Part shown: positions 40,840-47,528 of the stretch, one piece after another | Numbering within the stretch: the stretch's first letter is position 1 | How the letters are laid out: the number at the start of each line of letters is the position of its first letter | Origin: JAUNQW01 sp043424615 | Lineage (GTDB): Bacteria; Bacillota; Bacilli; Lactobacillales; Carnobacteriaceae_A | Assembly: GCA_043424615.1 (NCBI GenBank) | Contig: JBHWOX010000001.1 | Span: 1-47,528 of the forward strand | DNA: 47,528 nt | Direction: 5' to 3' | Notes under the pieces: generated by a model | Seen by the model: the letters and a program-made list of their open reading frames with translations, nothing else | Database searches by the model: none | Told to the model about the DNA's origin: nothing | Program-made: the position numbers and the translations under genes

Positions 40840-40848
40840 ATTATATCA
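40840..40848 (-). promoter_or_regulatory. Extended -10 promoter of the valS leader
   Basis: Minus-strand TGA-TATAAT (40840-40848), consensus extended -10. No clear -35. Confidence 0.6.
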
Positions 40849-40853
40849 CAGCT

Positions 40854-40902
40854 CAAAAAAACTACCAGAAGATTTACAGTAAATCAGACATCTGCTGGTG
40901 GA
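40854..40902 (-). terminator. Probable terminator overlapping the 3' end of thiI
   Basis: Minus-strand stem CCAGCAGAT / ATCTTCTGG (one mismatch) spanning the thiI stop codon, followed by TAG and seven T. A smaller inner TTTACTGTAAA hairpin lies in the loop. Confidence 0.55.
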
Positions 40903-42091
40903 GAGAATCTGGTTTAGAGCCTTGGTAGGAAATTTTTTCCACTTCTATCTGAGCCACTGCTTCTTCAACTAAAGCGTCGACATCTAATTTTTCTTCCCAT
41001 TTTTTTACCTCATCTAAATCCGGTTTCGTTTTAGGTTTTTGAGGGGCAAAGATGGTGCAGCAATCTTCATATGGTTGGGTGGATAAGTCATAAGTGTCAA
41101 TAGAACGAGCTAATTCAATGATTTCTGTTTTATCCATGGAAATCAGTGGTCTGAGAATCGGGGTCGATGTGACTTCATTAATAGCTACCATACTCTCCAA
41201 GGTTTGAGAGGCAACTTGTCCAATAGATTCTCCATTAACAATGGCTAAAGCTCCGCGTTCTTGTCGTATGCGATCTGTAATTCGCATCATAAAACGACGG
41301 TTAAGAGTCATAGACAGAGAGTCTGGGCACGCTTTTTTGATGCTTTCTTGTATAGCAGTGAAAGGCACCGTAATAAAATGAATGGGTCCTGAAAATCTAG
41401 CTATCTTAGCTGTTAGGTCTTGTGCTTTCTTTAAAGCATGTGGGCTGGTGTAAGGCGGACTATAAAAATGAATAGCCTCTACCTTCACTCCTTTTTTTAG
41501 AGTGAGATAACCGGCAACGGGGGAATCAATTCCTCCCGAAAGCATCAGAGCCGCACTCCCCCCGGTCCCTACTGGAAACCCACCTGGCCCGTCTAGACGT
41601 TCAGTAAATAAATAGATACCGTCCTTGCGAACTTCGATATTAACCATGATATCAGGCGAATGCATCTGTGCTTGAATAGTGGGAATAGCCTTTATGACAG
41701 CTGCCCCTACTTCGCGGTTAATCTCCGGAGTATCTAATGGAAAGTCTTTGTCAGCTCGACGTGTCCCAATTTTGAAGGTTTTACCTTTTTCATAGTGTTG
41801 GCTGACCATGTCAACTGCAGCCTGAGTCATCGCTTCAACCGTTTTATCTACCTGGCGAACCGGTGAAAAATTTTGAATACCAAAAATATCCTGCAAACGC
41901 TCTTTAATGGCTTCATATTCTTCGCCATGCAGGTAAACATACATGCGGTCGTAGTTAGCTTCTACCTTCGCTCGAGGAAAATCCTCCAAAGCGGATTGGA
42001 CATTTTGTCTTAATGTTTTAATAAAATCTTTTTTATTTTTTCCTTTGGTTGATAATTCACCGTAGCGAATCATAATTTCAGAATAAGTCAT
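40874..42091 (-). CDS. thiI: tRNA 4-thiouridine synthase ThiI
   Basis: 405 residues. Makes s4U at tRNA position 8. Domains: N-terminal ferredoxin-like, THUMP (about 60-165), PP-loop ATPase with SGGIDSP (185-191), and C344-C345 in YEDCCTIFAP, where the conserved Cys344 takes part in sulfur transfer. No C-terminal rhodanese domain, as in the Bacillus type, which therefore takes sulfur directly from its adjacent desulfurase. AAGGAG lies 7 nt before the ATG; the gap to the upstream desulfurase is 10 bp. Confidence 0.96.
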   Translation of the reverse strand: MTYSEIMIRYGELSTKGKNKKDFIKTLRQNVQSALEDFPRAKVEANYDRMYVYLHGEEYEAIKERLQDIFGIQNFSPVRQVDKTVEAMTQAAVDMVSQHYEKGKTFKIGTRRADKDFPLDTPEINREVGAAVIKAIPTIQAQMHSPDIMVNIEVRKDGIYLFTERLDGPGGFPVGTGGSAALMLSGGIDSPVAGYLTLKKGVKVEAIHFYSPPYTSPHALKKAQDLTAKIARFSGPIHFITVPFTAIQESIKKACPDSLSMTLNRRFMMRITDRIRQERGALAIVNGESIGQVASQTLESMVAINEVTSTPILRPLISMDKTEIIELARSIDTYDLSTQPYEDCCTIFAPQKPKTKPDLDEVKKWEEKLDVDALVEEAVAQIEVEKISYQGSKPDSLHQQMSDLL

Positions 42092-42101
42092 TATACACTC
42101 C

Positions 42102-43238
42102 TTAAAATAAGTTGGACGAAAAGTGTTTATAGTGAGCAGTGAATGCTTGAAGAAATTGATCGATTTCAGCCATTGTGGTCTGATTAGACATGGACAAGCG
42201 AACAGCGGTTTGAGCTAGCTGAGAAGGGATCTGCATGGCGTGAAGGGTCGAAGATTCTTGCTGACGACGGCTCGAACAGGCCGAAGTGGTTGAAAGATAG
42301 ATGTCATCCTCTTCCAAAGCATGAACCAGAACTTCTCCTCTGACTCCTTCAATCCCAAAGCATAGGATGTGAGGAGCAGAAGGTTCTGCTGTAAACAGAT
42401 GCACCCGATCTAATTGATTTAATTCTTGGATGATTTTTTCTTTTAATTTTTTCAAACGTTCCAGGTCTGTTTCTTCAAAAAGTAAGCGAAGGGCTTTAGC
42501 CATGGCTACAATTCCTGCCGTATTTTCAGTCCCTGAGCGGAGGCCATTTTCTTGCCCTCCCCCTCGAATAATAGCTTGGATACGACGATTTTCTTTTTTA
42601 TATAAAAAACCAACCCCACGAGGTGCGTGAAATTTATGGCCTGAGAAGCTGGCCAAGTCAATGCGGCTCTGACGACTCAGGTCTAATGACACTTTTCCTA
42701 TGGCTTGAACAGCATCCACATGAAAATGAATGCTAGGGTAGTCTTCTAAAATTTTAGCTATGGCGTCTAAATTTTGTATGCTGCCTAACTCATTGTTGAC
42801 GGCAATGATGGACACTAAAGTGGTATCAGGACGAATAGCCTCTTTGAGTTCTCCTAAATCAATTTGTCCCTTTTGGTTGACTGACAAGTAAGTGACTTCA
42901 AAGCCATAGTCCTCTAATTCCTTAAAGCTTTCTCTCACCGCAGGATGTTCAATTGAGCTGGTAATAAGATGCTTGCCTGCCTGTCTTTTTTCTAATGCAG
43001 TCCCCTTGATTGCCCAATTATCTGCTTCCGTTCCACCTGAGGTAAATAAAATTTCTTGACTCTGGCATCCCATGAGGTTTGCGATTTGCTGACGCGCCTG
43101 CTGGAGCAGTTGGTTAGCATTTTCTCCTAATTGATGCAGACTGGAGGGATTGGCAAAAAAATCTTGGCTGACTTGATTATAACTCGCTAAGGCTTGCTCA
43201 TGCATTAACGTACTGGCACTGTTATCTAAATAGATCAT
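42102..43238 (-). CDS. Cysteine desulfurase, NifZ-like, dedicated to ThiI
   Basis: 378 residues. Fold type I PLP enzyme: LDNSAST start, H98 in SSIEHPA, HFHVDAVQ, PLP-binding K202 in FSGHKFHAPRG, active-site C321 in STTSACSSRR. The adjacent thiI and ezrA neighbours reproduce the Bacillus nifZ-thiI locus, where the desulfurase serves tRNA s4U8. Distinct from the MnmA-linked desulfurase at 20988 (SAGSACSAGS around its Cys). AAAGGAG before the ATG. Confidence 0.93.
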   Translation of the reverse strand: MIYLDNSASTLMHEQALASYNQVSQDFFANPSSLHQLGENANQLLQQARQQIANLMGCQSQEILFTSGGTEADNWAIKGTALEKRQAGKHLITSSIEHPAVRESFKELEDYGFEVTYLSVNQKGQIDLGELKEAIRPDTTLVSIIAVNNELGSIQNLDAIAKILEDYPSIHFHVDAVQAIGKVSLDLSRQSRIDLASFSGHKFHAPRGVGFLYKKENRRIQAIIRGGGQENGLRSGTENTAGIVAMAKALRLLFEETDLERLKKLKEKIIQELNQLDRVHLFTAEPSAPHILCFGIEGVRGEVLVHALEEDDIYLSTTSACSSRRQQESSTLHAMQIPSQLAQTAVRLSMSNQTTMAEIDQFLQAFTAHYKHFSSNLF

Positions 43239-43265
43239 AGCTCTCCTTTCTCATATATCCGGCAT

Positions 43266-43298
43266 AAAAAATAGAGTCTGTGAAATCACAAACTCTAT
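43266..43298 (-). terminator. Terminator after ezrA
   Basis: 12-bp stem with one mismatch, ATAGAGTTTGTG / CACAGACTCTAT in the minus sense (43271-43282 with 43287-43298), loop of 4, then six T. Confidence 0.82.
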
Positions 43299-43310
43299 AT
43301 GGAAGTAAGC

Positions 43311-43367
43311 GGAGGATGTTTTTTAATGGCTGTCAAAAATTATTTTTATTTTTAACGTCCATCCTCC
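43311..43367. repeat. Inverted repeat with AT-rich loop between ezrA and its terminator
   Basis: GGAGGATG (43311-43318) with CATCCTCC (43360-43367), enclosing 41 nt of A/T-rich sequence; the right arm overlaps the ezrA stop. Purpose unknown; an mRNA 3'-end stabiliser would be one possibility. Confidence 0.4.
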
Positions 43368-45052
43368 TATCCTCGCTCTTTGAAACTTTCCATTTCGTGA
43401 GGTGCGATACGCTGTAGGGTTTTAGCTGCTAGGGTAAAAGCACGCTCATAATTATATTCCGTATAATAATAATGCGCAATCATTTCCATTTGTTCTTCCA
43501 TCTGAGGATATTGTGAACGATATTTATTTAAACGTTGAATCAATTGCTCAGTCGCCTGGGCATAGCTAAACATGTCCTGGCATTCTTCTTCCAATTGAGG
43601 GACATCTTGCTTAATGATTTCATATAAATAACGTACTTCTCCCATATCTAAACGCACTTGGTCCAATTCATGAGCCAAATCTTTGATACGGTTAGTCGTA
43701 TAATAGTATAAATCATAAAATTCATCACGGGCACCAGGGAGGTTTGATCGATCCAATCGCTGGGTAATCTGAGACATCCGGTGAGCAAAATCATCAATTT
43801 CTGCTTTGATTTTTTTCTCCTCATCTCCCATACCGTATAGGAAATCTAAGAATTCTTGTTGGCGGTCATATATCCCTTGTGTTTTATTGAAGACGATATC
43901 CACAGTATCACTTAAATGGGAGTAAACCACTTCATTTTGAGAAACATCTGACCGTAAACGATCAAAGGCATTTTCACTTTCTGCAATGGCTTGACTATTT
44001 TTCGCTCCATAGGACAAAATATCATCATCTAAATGATATAACTGACTCAAGCGGTCTGTTTCGATTTTAATCTGACGATTTCGCTCGTAAAGAACTTGAA
44101 AAATTTCACTGAGCTGACTAAATTGGCCTTTAACCTTTTGTTGGGCCTGGAACTCACTTTCCATTAAATCATACAATTGATCGATATTACTTTCAATCCG
44201 TTGCATTTCTTTCTCGGCTTCAGATAGATTCAATTCAGCCACATACTGGTGCATGTGGTCACATTCTTTCTTAACCGTTTCAATGTCATCCAAGATGGAA
44301 TCATTTTTGAAAGCCATGTTTTTTGAACGCAGTTGACGGTAACCCGCTTTGAGTTCTTCTAATTCAGCTGAGTAATTTTGATTTAATTGAGTCAGATAGT
44401 GTGGGATGACTTTCATTTCTTGGGCAAAGGACTTAATCAACTGACTGACTTTTTCAAGATATTGGCGGGCTTTGACATGGTCCCCCTTGCTGGTATTGAT
44501 TGCAAACTGGTCAAATTGATTTTCAATGGTCTGCAGTTTTTGGTCTAAACCTTGAACCGTTGGACCGAATTTATAGGATTCCGTTAACAACTCCCGTCTC
44601 AATGAACGATATTTATCTTGCATTTTAGCGAAACCTTCTTGATTATCTTCAGCGGCTTCTAAGAATCGATTCACCTTATTTTTAACAGAAATAATTTCTT
44701 TATTTGTTCGGTCAATCCATTCCTCGGCTTGTTTTTCCAAGCGATCAGCTTTAAACAGGCGAAACACATCGACTGCTTTTTCAGCTTGGAACAAAGTATT
44801 TTCAATCGATGGATAATTAAGCTCTTGCACCTGATCCCATTGTTTTCTGACTTGATTAAATTCATATTCAGAAGAACCAGAGAATTTCACTTCATCTGCC
44901 TGAACAAATAAATCATCCACACTATCATTGAAAACATCTACTTTTAAGGCATTAAGGGTATCGATATTGCGATAATGACGTTCTTGAAAATAATAAGCCA
45001 ATAAAATAAGGGCAATTAAAATAACTCCAATAATAATGATAAAACTTTGCAT
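43367..45052 (-). CDS. ezrA: Septation ring formation regulator EzrA
   Basis: 561 residues. One N-terminal membrane helix (about 3-21, FIIIIGVILIALILLAYYF) then an almost entirely helical, Glu/Gln/Lys-rich spectrin-like repeat protein in the cytoplasm, the EzrA layout and length. Regulates FtsZ ring placement and links to wall synthesis. GGAGG before ATG 45052. Upstream extended -10 promoter; the thiI-linked desulfurase lies downstream as in Bacillus. Confidence 0.94.
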   Translation of the reverse strand: MQSFIIIIGVILIALILLAYYFQERHYRNIDTLNALKVDVFNDSVDDLFVQADEVKFSGSSEYEFNQVRKQWDQVQELNYPSIENTLFQAEKAVDVFRLFKADRLEKQAEEWIDRTNKEIISVKNKVNRFLEAAEDNQEGFAKMQDKYRSLRRELLTESYKFGPTVQGLDQKLQTIENQFDQFAINTSKGDHVKARQYLEKVSQLIKSFAQEMKVIPHYLTQLNQNYSAELEELKAGYRQLRSKNMAFKNDSILDDIETVKKECDHMHQYVAELNLSEAEKEMQRIESNIDQLYDLMESEFQAQQKVKGQFSQLSEIFQVLYERNRQIKIETDRLSQLYHLDDDILSYGAKNSQAIAESENAFDRLRSDVSQNEVVYSHLSDTVDIVFNKTQGIYDRQQEFLDFLYGMGDEEKKIKAEIDDFAHRMSQITQRLDRSNLPGARDEFYDLYYYTTNRIKDLAHELDQVRLDMGEVRYLYEIIKQDVPQLEEECQDMFSYAQATEQLIQRLNKYRSQYPQMEEQMEMIAHYYYTEYNYERAFTLAAKTLQRIAPHEMESFKERG

Positions 45053-45090
45053 TCTCTTCCTCCTTCCATAGAGCTGACGTGAATAAGTTT

Positions 45091-45099
45091 ATTATATCA
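45091..45099 (-). promoter_or_regulatory. Extended -10 promoter of ezrA
   Basis: Minus-strand TGA-TATAAT (45091-45099), about 38 nt before the ATG, after the rpsD terminator. Confidence 0.6.
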
Positions 45100-45156
45100 A
45101 ATCCCTAGCCATTATTTAAATCGACGTCACTCTTCACTCTTCGAGATCTGGTCAAT

Positions 45157-45194
45157 AAAAAAAGAGCGGGTGACAAAACGGTCACCAGCGCTCT
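45157..45194 (-). terminator. Terminator after rpsD
   Basis: Stem AGAGCGCTGGTGAC / GTCACCCGCTCT in the minus sense (45181-45194 with 45163-45174; small bulge), loop of 6, seven T. A member of the GTGAC/GTCAC group. Confidence 0.88.
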
Positions 45195-45219
45195 CTTATT
45201 ATAGATATCACTAAAAATA

Positions 45220-45825
45220 TTAACGTGAGTAGAATTCAACTACATAAGATTCTTCAACTTCAGCAGGCATTTCTTCACGTTCAGGTAAGCGAGTTAGACT
45301 TCCTTCTAATTTTTCTTCATCAAAAGAAACGAAATCAGGACGGCCATAAACCGCTTCAACTGCATCTTTAATGATTTGTAAGTCTTTTGATTTTTCACGA
45401 ACAGAAATCACTTGATCAACATCGACTAAGTAAGATGGAATATCCACACGTTTTCCGTCCACTAAAATATGTCCATGGTTAACCAATTGACGGGCTTGAG
45501 GACGAGTAGTCGCTAAGCCTAGACGATAAACCATATTATCTAAACGACGCTCAAGTAAGATAAGGAAGTTTTCCCCGTGTAAACCTTCACGGATTTTTCC
45601 TGCTTTTTGGAACAAGTTATAGAATTGACGTTCATTTAATCCATAGATATAACGAAGTTTTTGTTTCTCTCTTAATTGTAAGCCGTATTCTGATAGAGAT
45701 TGACGGCTATTAGGACCGTGTTGTCCTGGAGCGTATGGACGTCTCTCTAATTCTTTACCTGTACCTGATAATGAAACGCCGTAGCGTCTTGATTTTTTCC
45801 ATAATGGACCTGTATATCTTGCCAT
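45220..45825 (-). CDS. rpsD: 30S ribosomal protein S4
   Basis: 201 residues. MARYTGPLWKKSRRYG start, then GQHGPNSRQSLSEYGLQLREKQ, and the S4 RNA-binding domain (LERRLDNMVYRLGLATTRPQ, VNHGHILVDGKRVDIPS). The N-terminal zinc-binding cysteines are absent, the C-minus form. Primary 16S rRNA binder, and in Bacillus a repressor of its own mRNA. GGAGG before the ATG. Own promoter and structured leader; a terminator follows. Confidence 0.98.
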   Translation of the reverse strand: MARYTGPLWKKSRRYGVSLSGTGKELERRPYAPGQHGPNSRQSLSEYGLQLREKQKLRYIYGLNERQFYNLFQKAGKIREGLHGENFLILLERRLDNMVYRLGLATTRPQARQLVNHGHILVDGKRVDIPSYLVDVDQVISVREKSKDLQIIKDAVEAVYGRPDFVSFDEEKLEGSLTRLPEREEMPAEVEESYVVEFYSR

Positions 45826-46012
45826 ATTTATCTTTCCTCCAATAATTTTTTGTTTGGAGTAAAATAATTTCAGAAATTTACAAGTGCGTGCATTCTTTTC
45901 TTAGATCTTCGCCCTATGCAGCCGCGGGTTACACAATCATACGCTTCTACCAAGTTGGTAGGCAAAAGAATGTTGACGCTTTTTGCATTTCCTGCTGCAT
46001 TATTTTACACAA
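45826..46012 (-). promoter_or_regulatory. rpsD 5' leader, candidate S4 autoregulatory RNA
   Basis: About 185 nt from the predicted start (near 46012) to the ATG. A long-range helix is visible: CATTCTTTT (45891-45899) pairs with AAAAGAATG (45964-45972), extended by GCGT (45886-45889) with ACGC (45976-45979). It encloses a CTACCAA/TTGGTAG hairpin (45947-45961) and further GC-rich segments. Bacillus S4 represses rpsD by binding a structured leader; the same use here is inferred. Confidence 0.6.
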
Positions 46013-46017
46013 CAACT

Positions 46018-46046
46018 ACTGTACCAACTTAACTTCAATCTGTCAA
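46018..46046 (-). promoter_or_regulatory. Promoter of rpsD
   Basis: Minus-strand consensus -35 TTGACA (46041-46046), 17-nt spacer, -10 TACAGT (46018-46023). The -35 lies 3 bp after the upstream gene's stop. Confidence 0.78.
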
Positions 46047-46048
46047 AT

Positions 46049-46459
46049 CTATTTTGGTGGAATGGGACAGCCATGTAGGCATACCAAGTAATGACCATAA
46101 AGAATTAAACCTTCAATGATGTACATGAGCAAAAGAGTAAGGAGGACTGGATAGAAGGTCGCCAGATGAGTGGGTGATAAAGAAAAGCTTATCAAGGCAA
46201 AAATGATACTTATGATCAAAAAGACATAGCCATGCTTGGTTTTATGAGCAAGAGCCGTACGAATCCCCATGAGAAGGAGTAAGACAGCCAGCAAATTTAC
46301 AATAATTGAAAAAGTTGGAGTGATGGCTTGATTCCACACATCAACCATATTTTGAAAACGATCCCATCGATCATAAAAGATTTGAGTTAGAACTAAGGTG
46401 ATAAGCAGCAATAGCTGTACGCCATATAAGCGATTGACACGACGATTGGTTAAATTCAT
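46049..46459 (-). CDS. Small four-helix membrane protein of unknown function
   Basis: 136 residues. Not recognised. Four predicted membrane helices at about 12-28, 46-66, 77-96 and 101-122; short basic N-terminus (MNLTNRRVNRLYG) and a C-terminal HYLVCLHGCPIPPK with two Cys (one helix turn apart) and a Pro pair. AAAGGAG lies 7 nt before the ATG, so it is likely expressed. It lies between a rhodanese lipoprotein and rpsD, with no terminator before the rpsD promoter, so its transcript may run into the rpsD leader. Confidence 0.75.
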   Translation of the reverse strand: MNLTNRRVNRLYGVQLLLLITLVLTQIFYDRWDRFQNMVDVWNQAITPTFSIIVNLLAVLLLLMGIRTALAHKTKHGYVFLIISIIFALISFSLSPTHLATFYPVLLTLLLMYIIEGLILYGHYLVCLHGCPIPPK

Positions 46460-46481
46460 AAATTTCTCCTTTTAATCAACA

Positions 46482-46511
46482 AATAGGTGTAAGCATTCGC
46501 TTACACCTATT
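46482..46511 (-). terminator. Hairpin after the rhodanese lipoprotein gene, probable terminator
   Basis: 13-bp perfect stem AATAGGTGTAAGC / GCTTACACCTATT (46482-46494 with 46499-46511), loop of 4. The following T-tract is weak (TTGTT), so read-through into the membrane-protein gene is possible. Confidence 0.65.
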
Positions 46512-46528
46512 GAAAACTGCCAATCGAA

Positions 46529-47305
46529 TTATTCAGTGACTAATTCGAAGTTGTCGTATTCTTTTGTACCGTCAGTAGCGTTATAAACATTTTCTTGGCC
46601 ATTTTCATCGCCTAAGATTTTAGCAGCAGTGTTAGATTTGTTACCTGAGTAGCAGTAAACAACCACTGGTTTGTCAGAAGGAACTTCAGATGAAGCACCA
46701 GCTTCGAAGTCTTCTAAAGGAATGTTAACCGCGTTAGGTAGGTGTCCAGCTTCATAGTCTTTAGGATCACGAACATCTAAGACATAGTAGTCACCTGATT
46801 CAGCCATTTCTTGTAATTTAGGAGCGGTAACATAACCAACTGAAGTCGCTGTTTCGTAATCATACTCTTCTAATCCTGGAGCAACGAAAACTTTTTCTAA
46901 GCCAGCGTCAACTAATTTTTGAGCATCATCTTCAACGTCAGCTTGAGTGTTTCCGATTAAAACATAATCTTTTTCACCAGAATAAGATTCGATTAAGTCC
47001 ATGTTGTCTTCTAATTCATCAGAAGGGATGTTAATCGCAAATTGAACAGTTTTGCCACTTTCGTATTCGTCAGCAGGACGAGTATCGATGACTAAGTAGC
47101 CCTCTTTAGAGTCATTGTCAGCTAAAATTTGATCTAATTCTTCCCCAGAAGCTGTTTGGAATGAAGCTGTTGCTTCACCATCAGCAGTTTCAGTTTGAGC
47201 AGAGTCAGATGATTCTGTTAAAGTTTGTCCTCCACTGCTACAAGCAGCTAAAGTTGCTGCAGAAAGAAAGGCTAATCCAAGTTTCATCAATTTAGTTTTG
47301 TTCAT
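46529..47305 (-). CDS. Tandem-rhodanese lipoprotein
   Basis: 258 residues. Lipoprotein signal with lipobox LAAC (Cys22), then a Ser/Thr/Glu linker (23-50). Two rhodanese-like domains: about 52-148 (VIDTRPADEYESG), where the catalytic Cys position reads IGNTQAD and is therefore inactive, and about 158-258 (VLDVRDPKDYEAGHLPNAVN) with active-site loop YCYSGNKS, C218. Predicted sulfurtransferase or thiol/persulfide handler on the outer face of the membrane; substrate unknown. Start ATG 47305 with AGGAG 10 nt upstream. Two PhoP-box-like hexamers lie at its promoter. Confidence 0.9.
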   Translation of the reverse strand: MNKTKLMKLGLAFLSAATLAACSSGGQTLTESSDSAQTETADGEATASFQTASGEELDQILADNDSKEGYLVIDTRPADEYESGKTVQFAINIPSDELEDNMDLIESYSGEKDYVLIGNTQADVEDDAQKLVDAGLEKVFVAPGLEEYDYETATSVGYVTAPKLQEMAESGDYYVLDVRDPKDYEAGHLPNAVNIPLEDFEAGASSEVPSDKPVVVYCYSGNKSNTAAKILGDENGQENVYNATDGTKEYDNFELVTE

Positions 47306-47353
47306 TATATGCACGCTCCTGTATTATTGAAATTTTTACATATCACAATGTTT

Positions 47354-47381
47354 ATTATACAGATTTAAGGGACTTTGTAAA
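47354..47381 (-). promoter_or_regulatory. Promoter of the rhodanese lipoprotein gene
   Basis: Minus-strand -35 TTTACA (47376-47381), 16-nt spacer, consensus -10 TATAAT (47354-47359) preceded by TG. A second hexamer, TTAACA (47387-47392), starts exactly 11 bp upstream of the -35. Confidence 0.7.
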
Positions 47382-47488
47382 AATTATGTTAACTATCCGT
47401 AGTTGTCCTATCAACAATAGTAATATAGCATATATCTTTATCTCACAAGCTTTATACCAATTTCAACTAAATGTTTGAAGGAACTAAA

Positions 47489-47528
47489 ATGTATTTATTA
47501 AATATATTAATTGTTGTCTTTGCACAAA
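47489..47528 (+). CDS. Start of a plus-strand gene cut by the window edge, hydrophobic N-terminus
   Basis: GAAGGA is followed 6 nt later by ATG at 47489 and 13 open codons to the edge, MYLLNILIVVFAQ. This would be the first membrane segment or signal of a protein divergent from the rhodanese gene. Too short to identify; the ribosome site and the divergent gap are the only support. Confidence 0.45.
   Translation, partial: MYLLNILIVVFAQ

Noticed and set aside
43311..43355. Nine-codon plus-strand ORF (ATG 43326) with a GGAGG site, between ezrA and the thiI-linked desulfurase gene
   Set aside because: Hydrophobic peptide MAVKNYFYF looks pheromone-like, but there is no promoter, no exporter gene nearby, and the GGAGG is one arm of an inverted repeat; best explained by chance.
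45888..46091. 67-codon plus-strand ORF upstream of rpsD
   Set aside because: Antisense to the structured rpsD leader and promoter, without a ribosome site.
1..47528. CRISPR arrays, insertion sequences, prophage or defence genes
   Set aside because: No spaced direct repeats, transposase, integrase, portal or nuclease-effector genes were seen; almost every gene has a known core family.

Overview
The window is one continuous stretch of low-GC Firmicutes chromosome. The best guess is Lactobacillales, and the gene content suggests an ovococcus related to Aerococcaceae. The evidence is the run of Bacillus/Lactobacillales neighbourhoods (mltG–yrzB–ruvX–ireB–alaS–recD2–mnmA–iscS; mreC–mreD … rplU–prp–rpmA; ezrA–cysteine desulfurase–thiI), AGGAGG-type ribosome binding sites, TTGACA/TATAAT promoters often with an extended TGn -10, T-box leaders, an IreB protein, a GshAB fusion and an LPXTG surface protein. 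mreC and mreD are present without mreB or minCD beside them, which fits a coccoid or ovoid cell; the genus assignment is inference. I found no transposon, prophage, CRISPR array, tRNA or rRNA. Nearly all genes lie on the minus strand; def, rnjA, rarA, the 6S RNA gene and uspA are on the plus strand.

Layout. 1-5700: ftsW (cut by the left edge), typA, an inositol-monophosphatase-family gene and an AarF/UbiB-type kinase with a phasin-like partner. 5760-9900: lpdA, diverging from def and rnjA. 9950-15760: a greA/mltG unit and an alaS unit (T-box leader, alaS, ireB, ruvX, DUF1292). 15890-24430: recD2, a short-chain dehydrogenase, and a sulfur cluster of gshAB, a cysteine desulfurase, DUF1831 and mnmA. 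24590-26720: rarA, 6S RNA and uspA on the plus strand. 26960-30350: an acetate kinase/methyltransferase unit, then rpmA–prp–rplU behind an L21-type leader. 30418-34290: a 1290-residue wall-anchored protein fusing a propeller-like domain to a metallophosphatase. 34440-37260: mreD, mreC, a cold-shock gene and radC. 37256-43240: a HAD phosphatase, valS with a T-box leader, thiI and a second cysteine desulfurase. 43367-47528: ezrA, rpsD with a structured leader, a small membrane protein, a tandem-rhodanese lipoprotein and the first codons of a plus-strand gene cut by the right edge.

How the genes work together. Three themes recur. (1) Translation and its control: TypA, Def, AlaRS, ValRS, L21, L27 with its processing protease Prp, S4, MnmA and ThiI, many behind RNA leaders. 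(2) Cell wall growth and division: FtsW, MltG, MreC, MreD, EzrA and IreB. (3) Sulfur handling: two cysteine desulfurases, each next to its tRNA-thiolating enzyme, plus glutathione synthesis and a rhodanese lipoprotein.

Most of the window is well-known core genome. The parts most worth a second look are the surface phosphatase fusion, which occupies the usual minCD position and has 11-bp-spaced PhoP-box-like hexamers at its promoter; a similar hexamer pair at the rhodanese lipoprotein promoter; a recurring GTGAC/GTCAC terminator family; and a possible alternative RNA fold between mnmA and the dehydrogenase gene. None of these proves a new system, and all rest on reading the sequence by eye.
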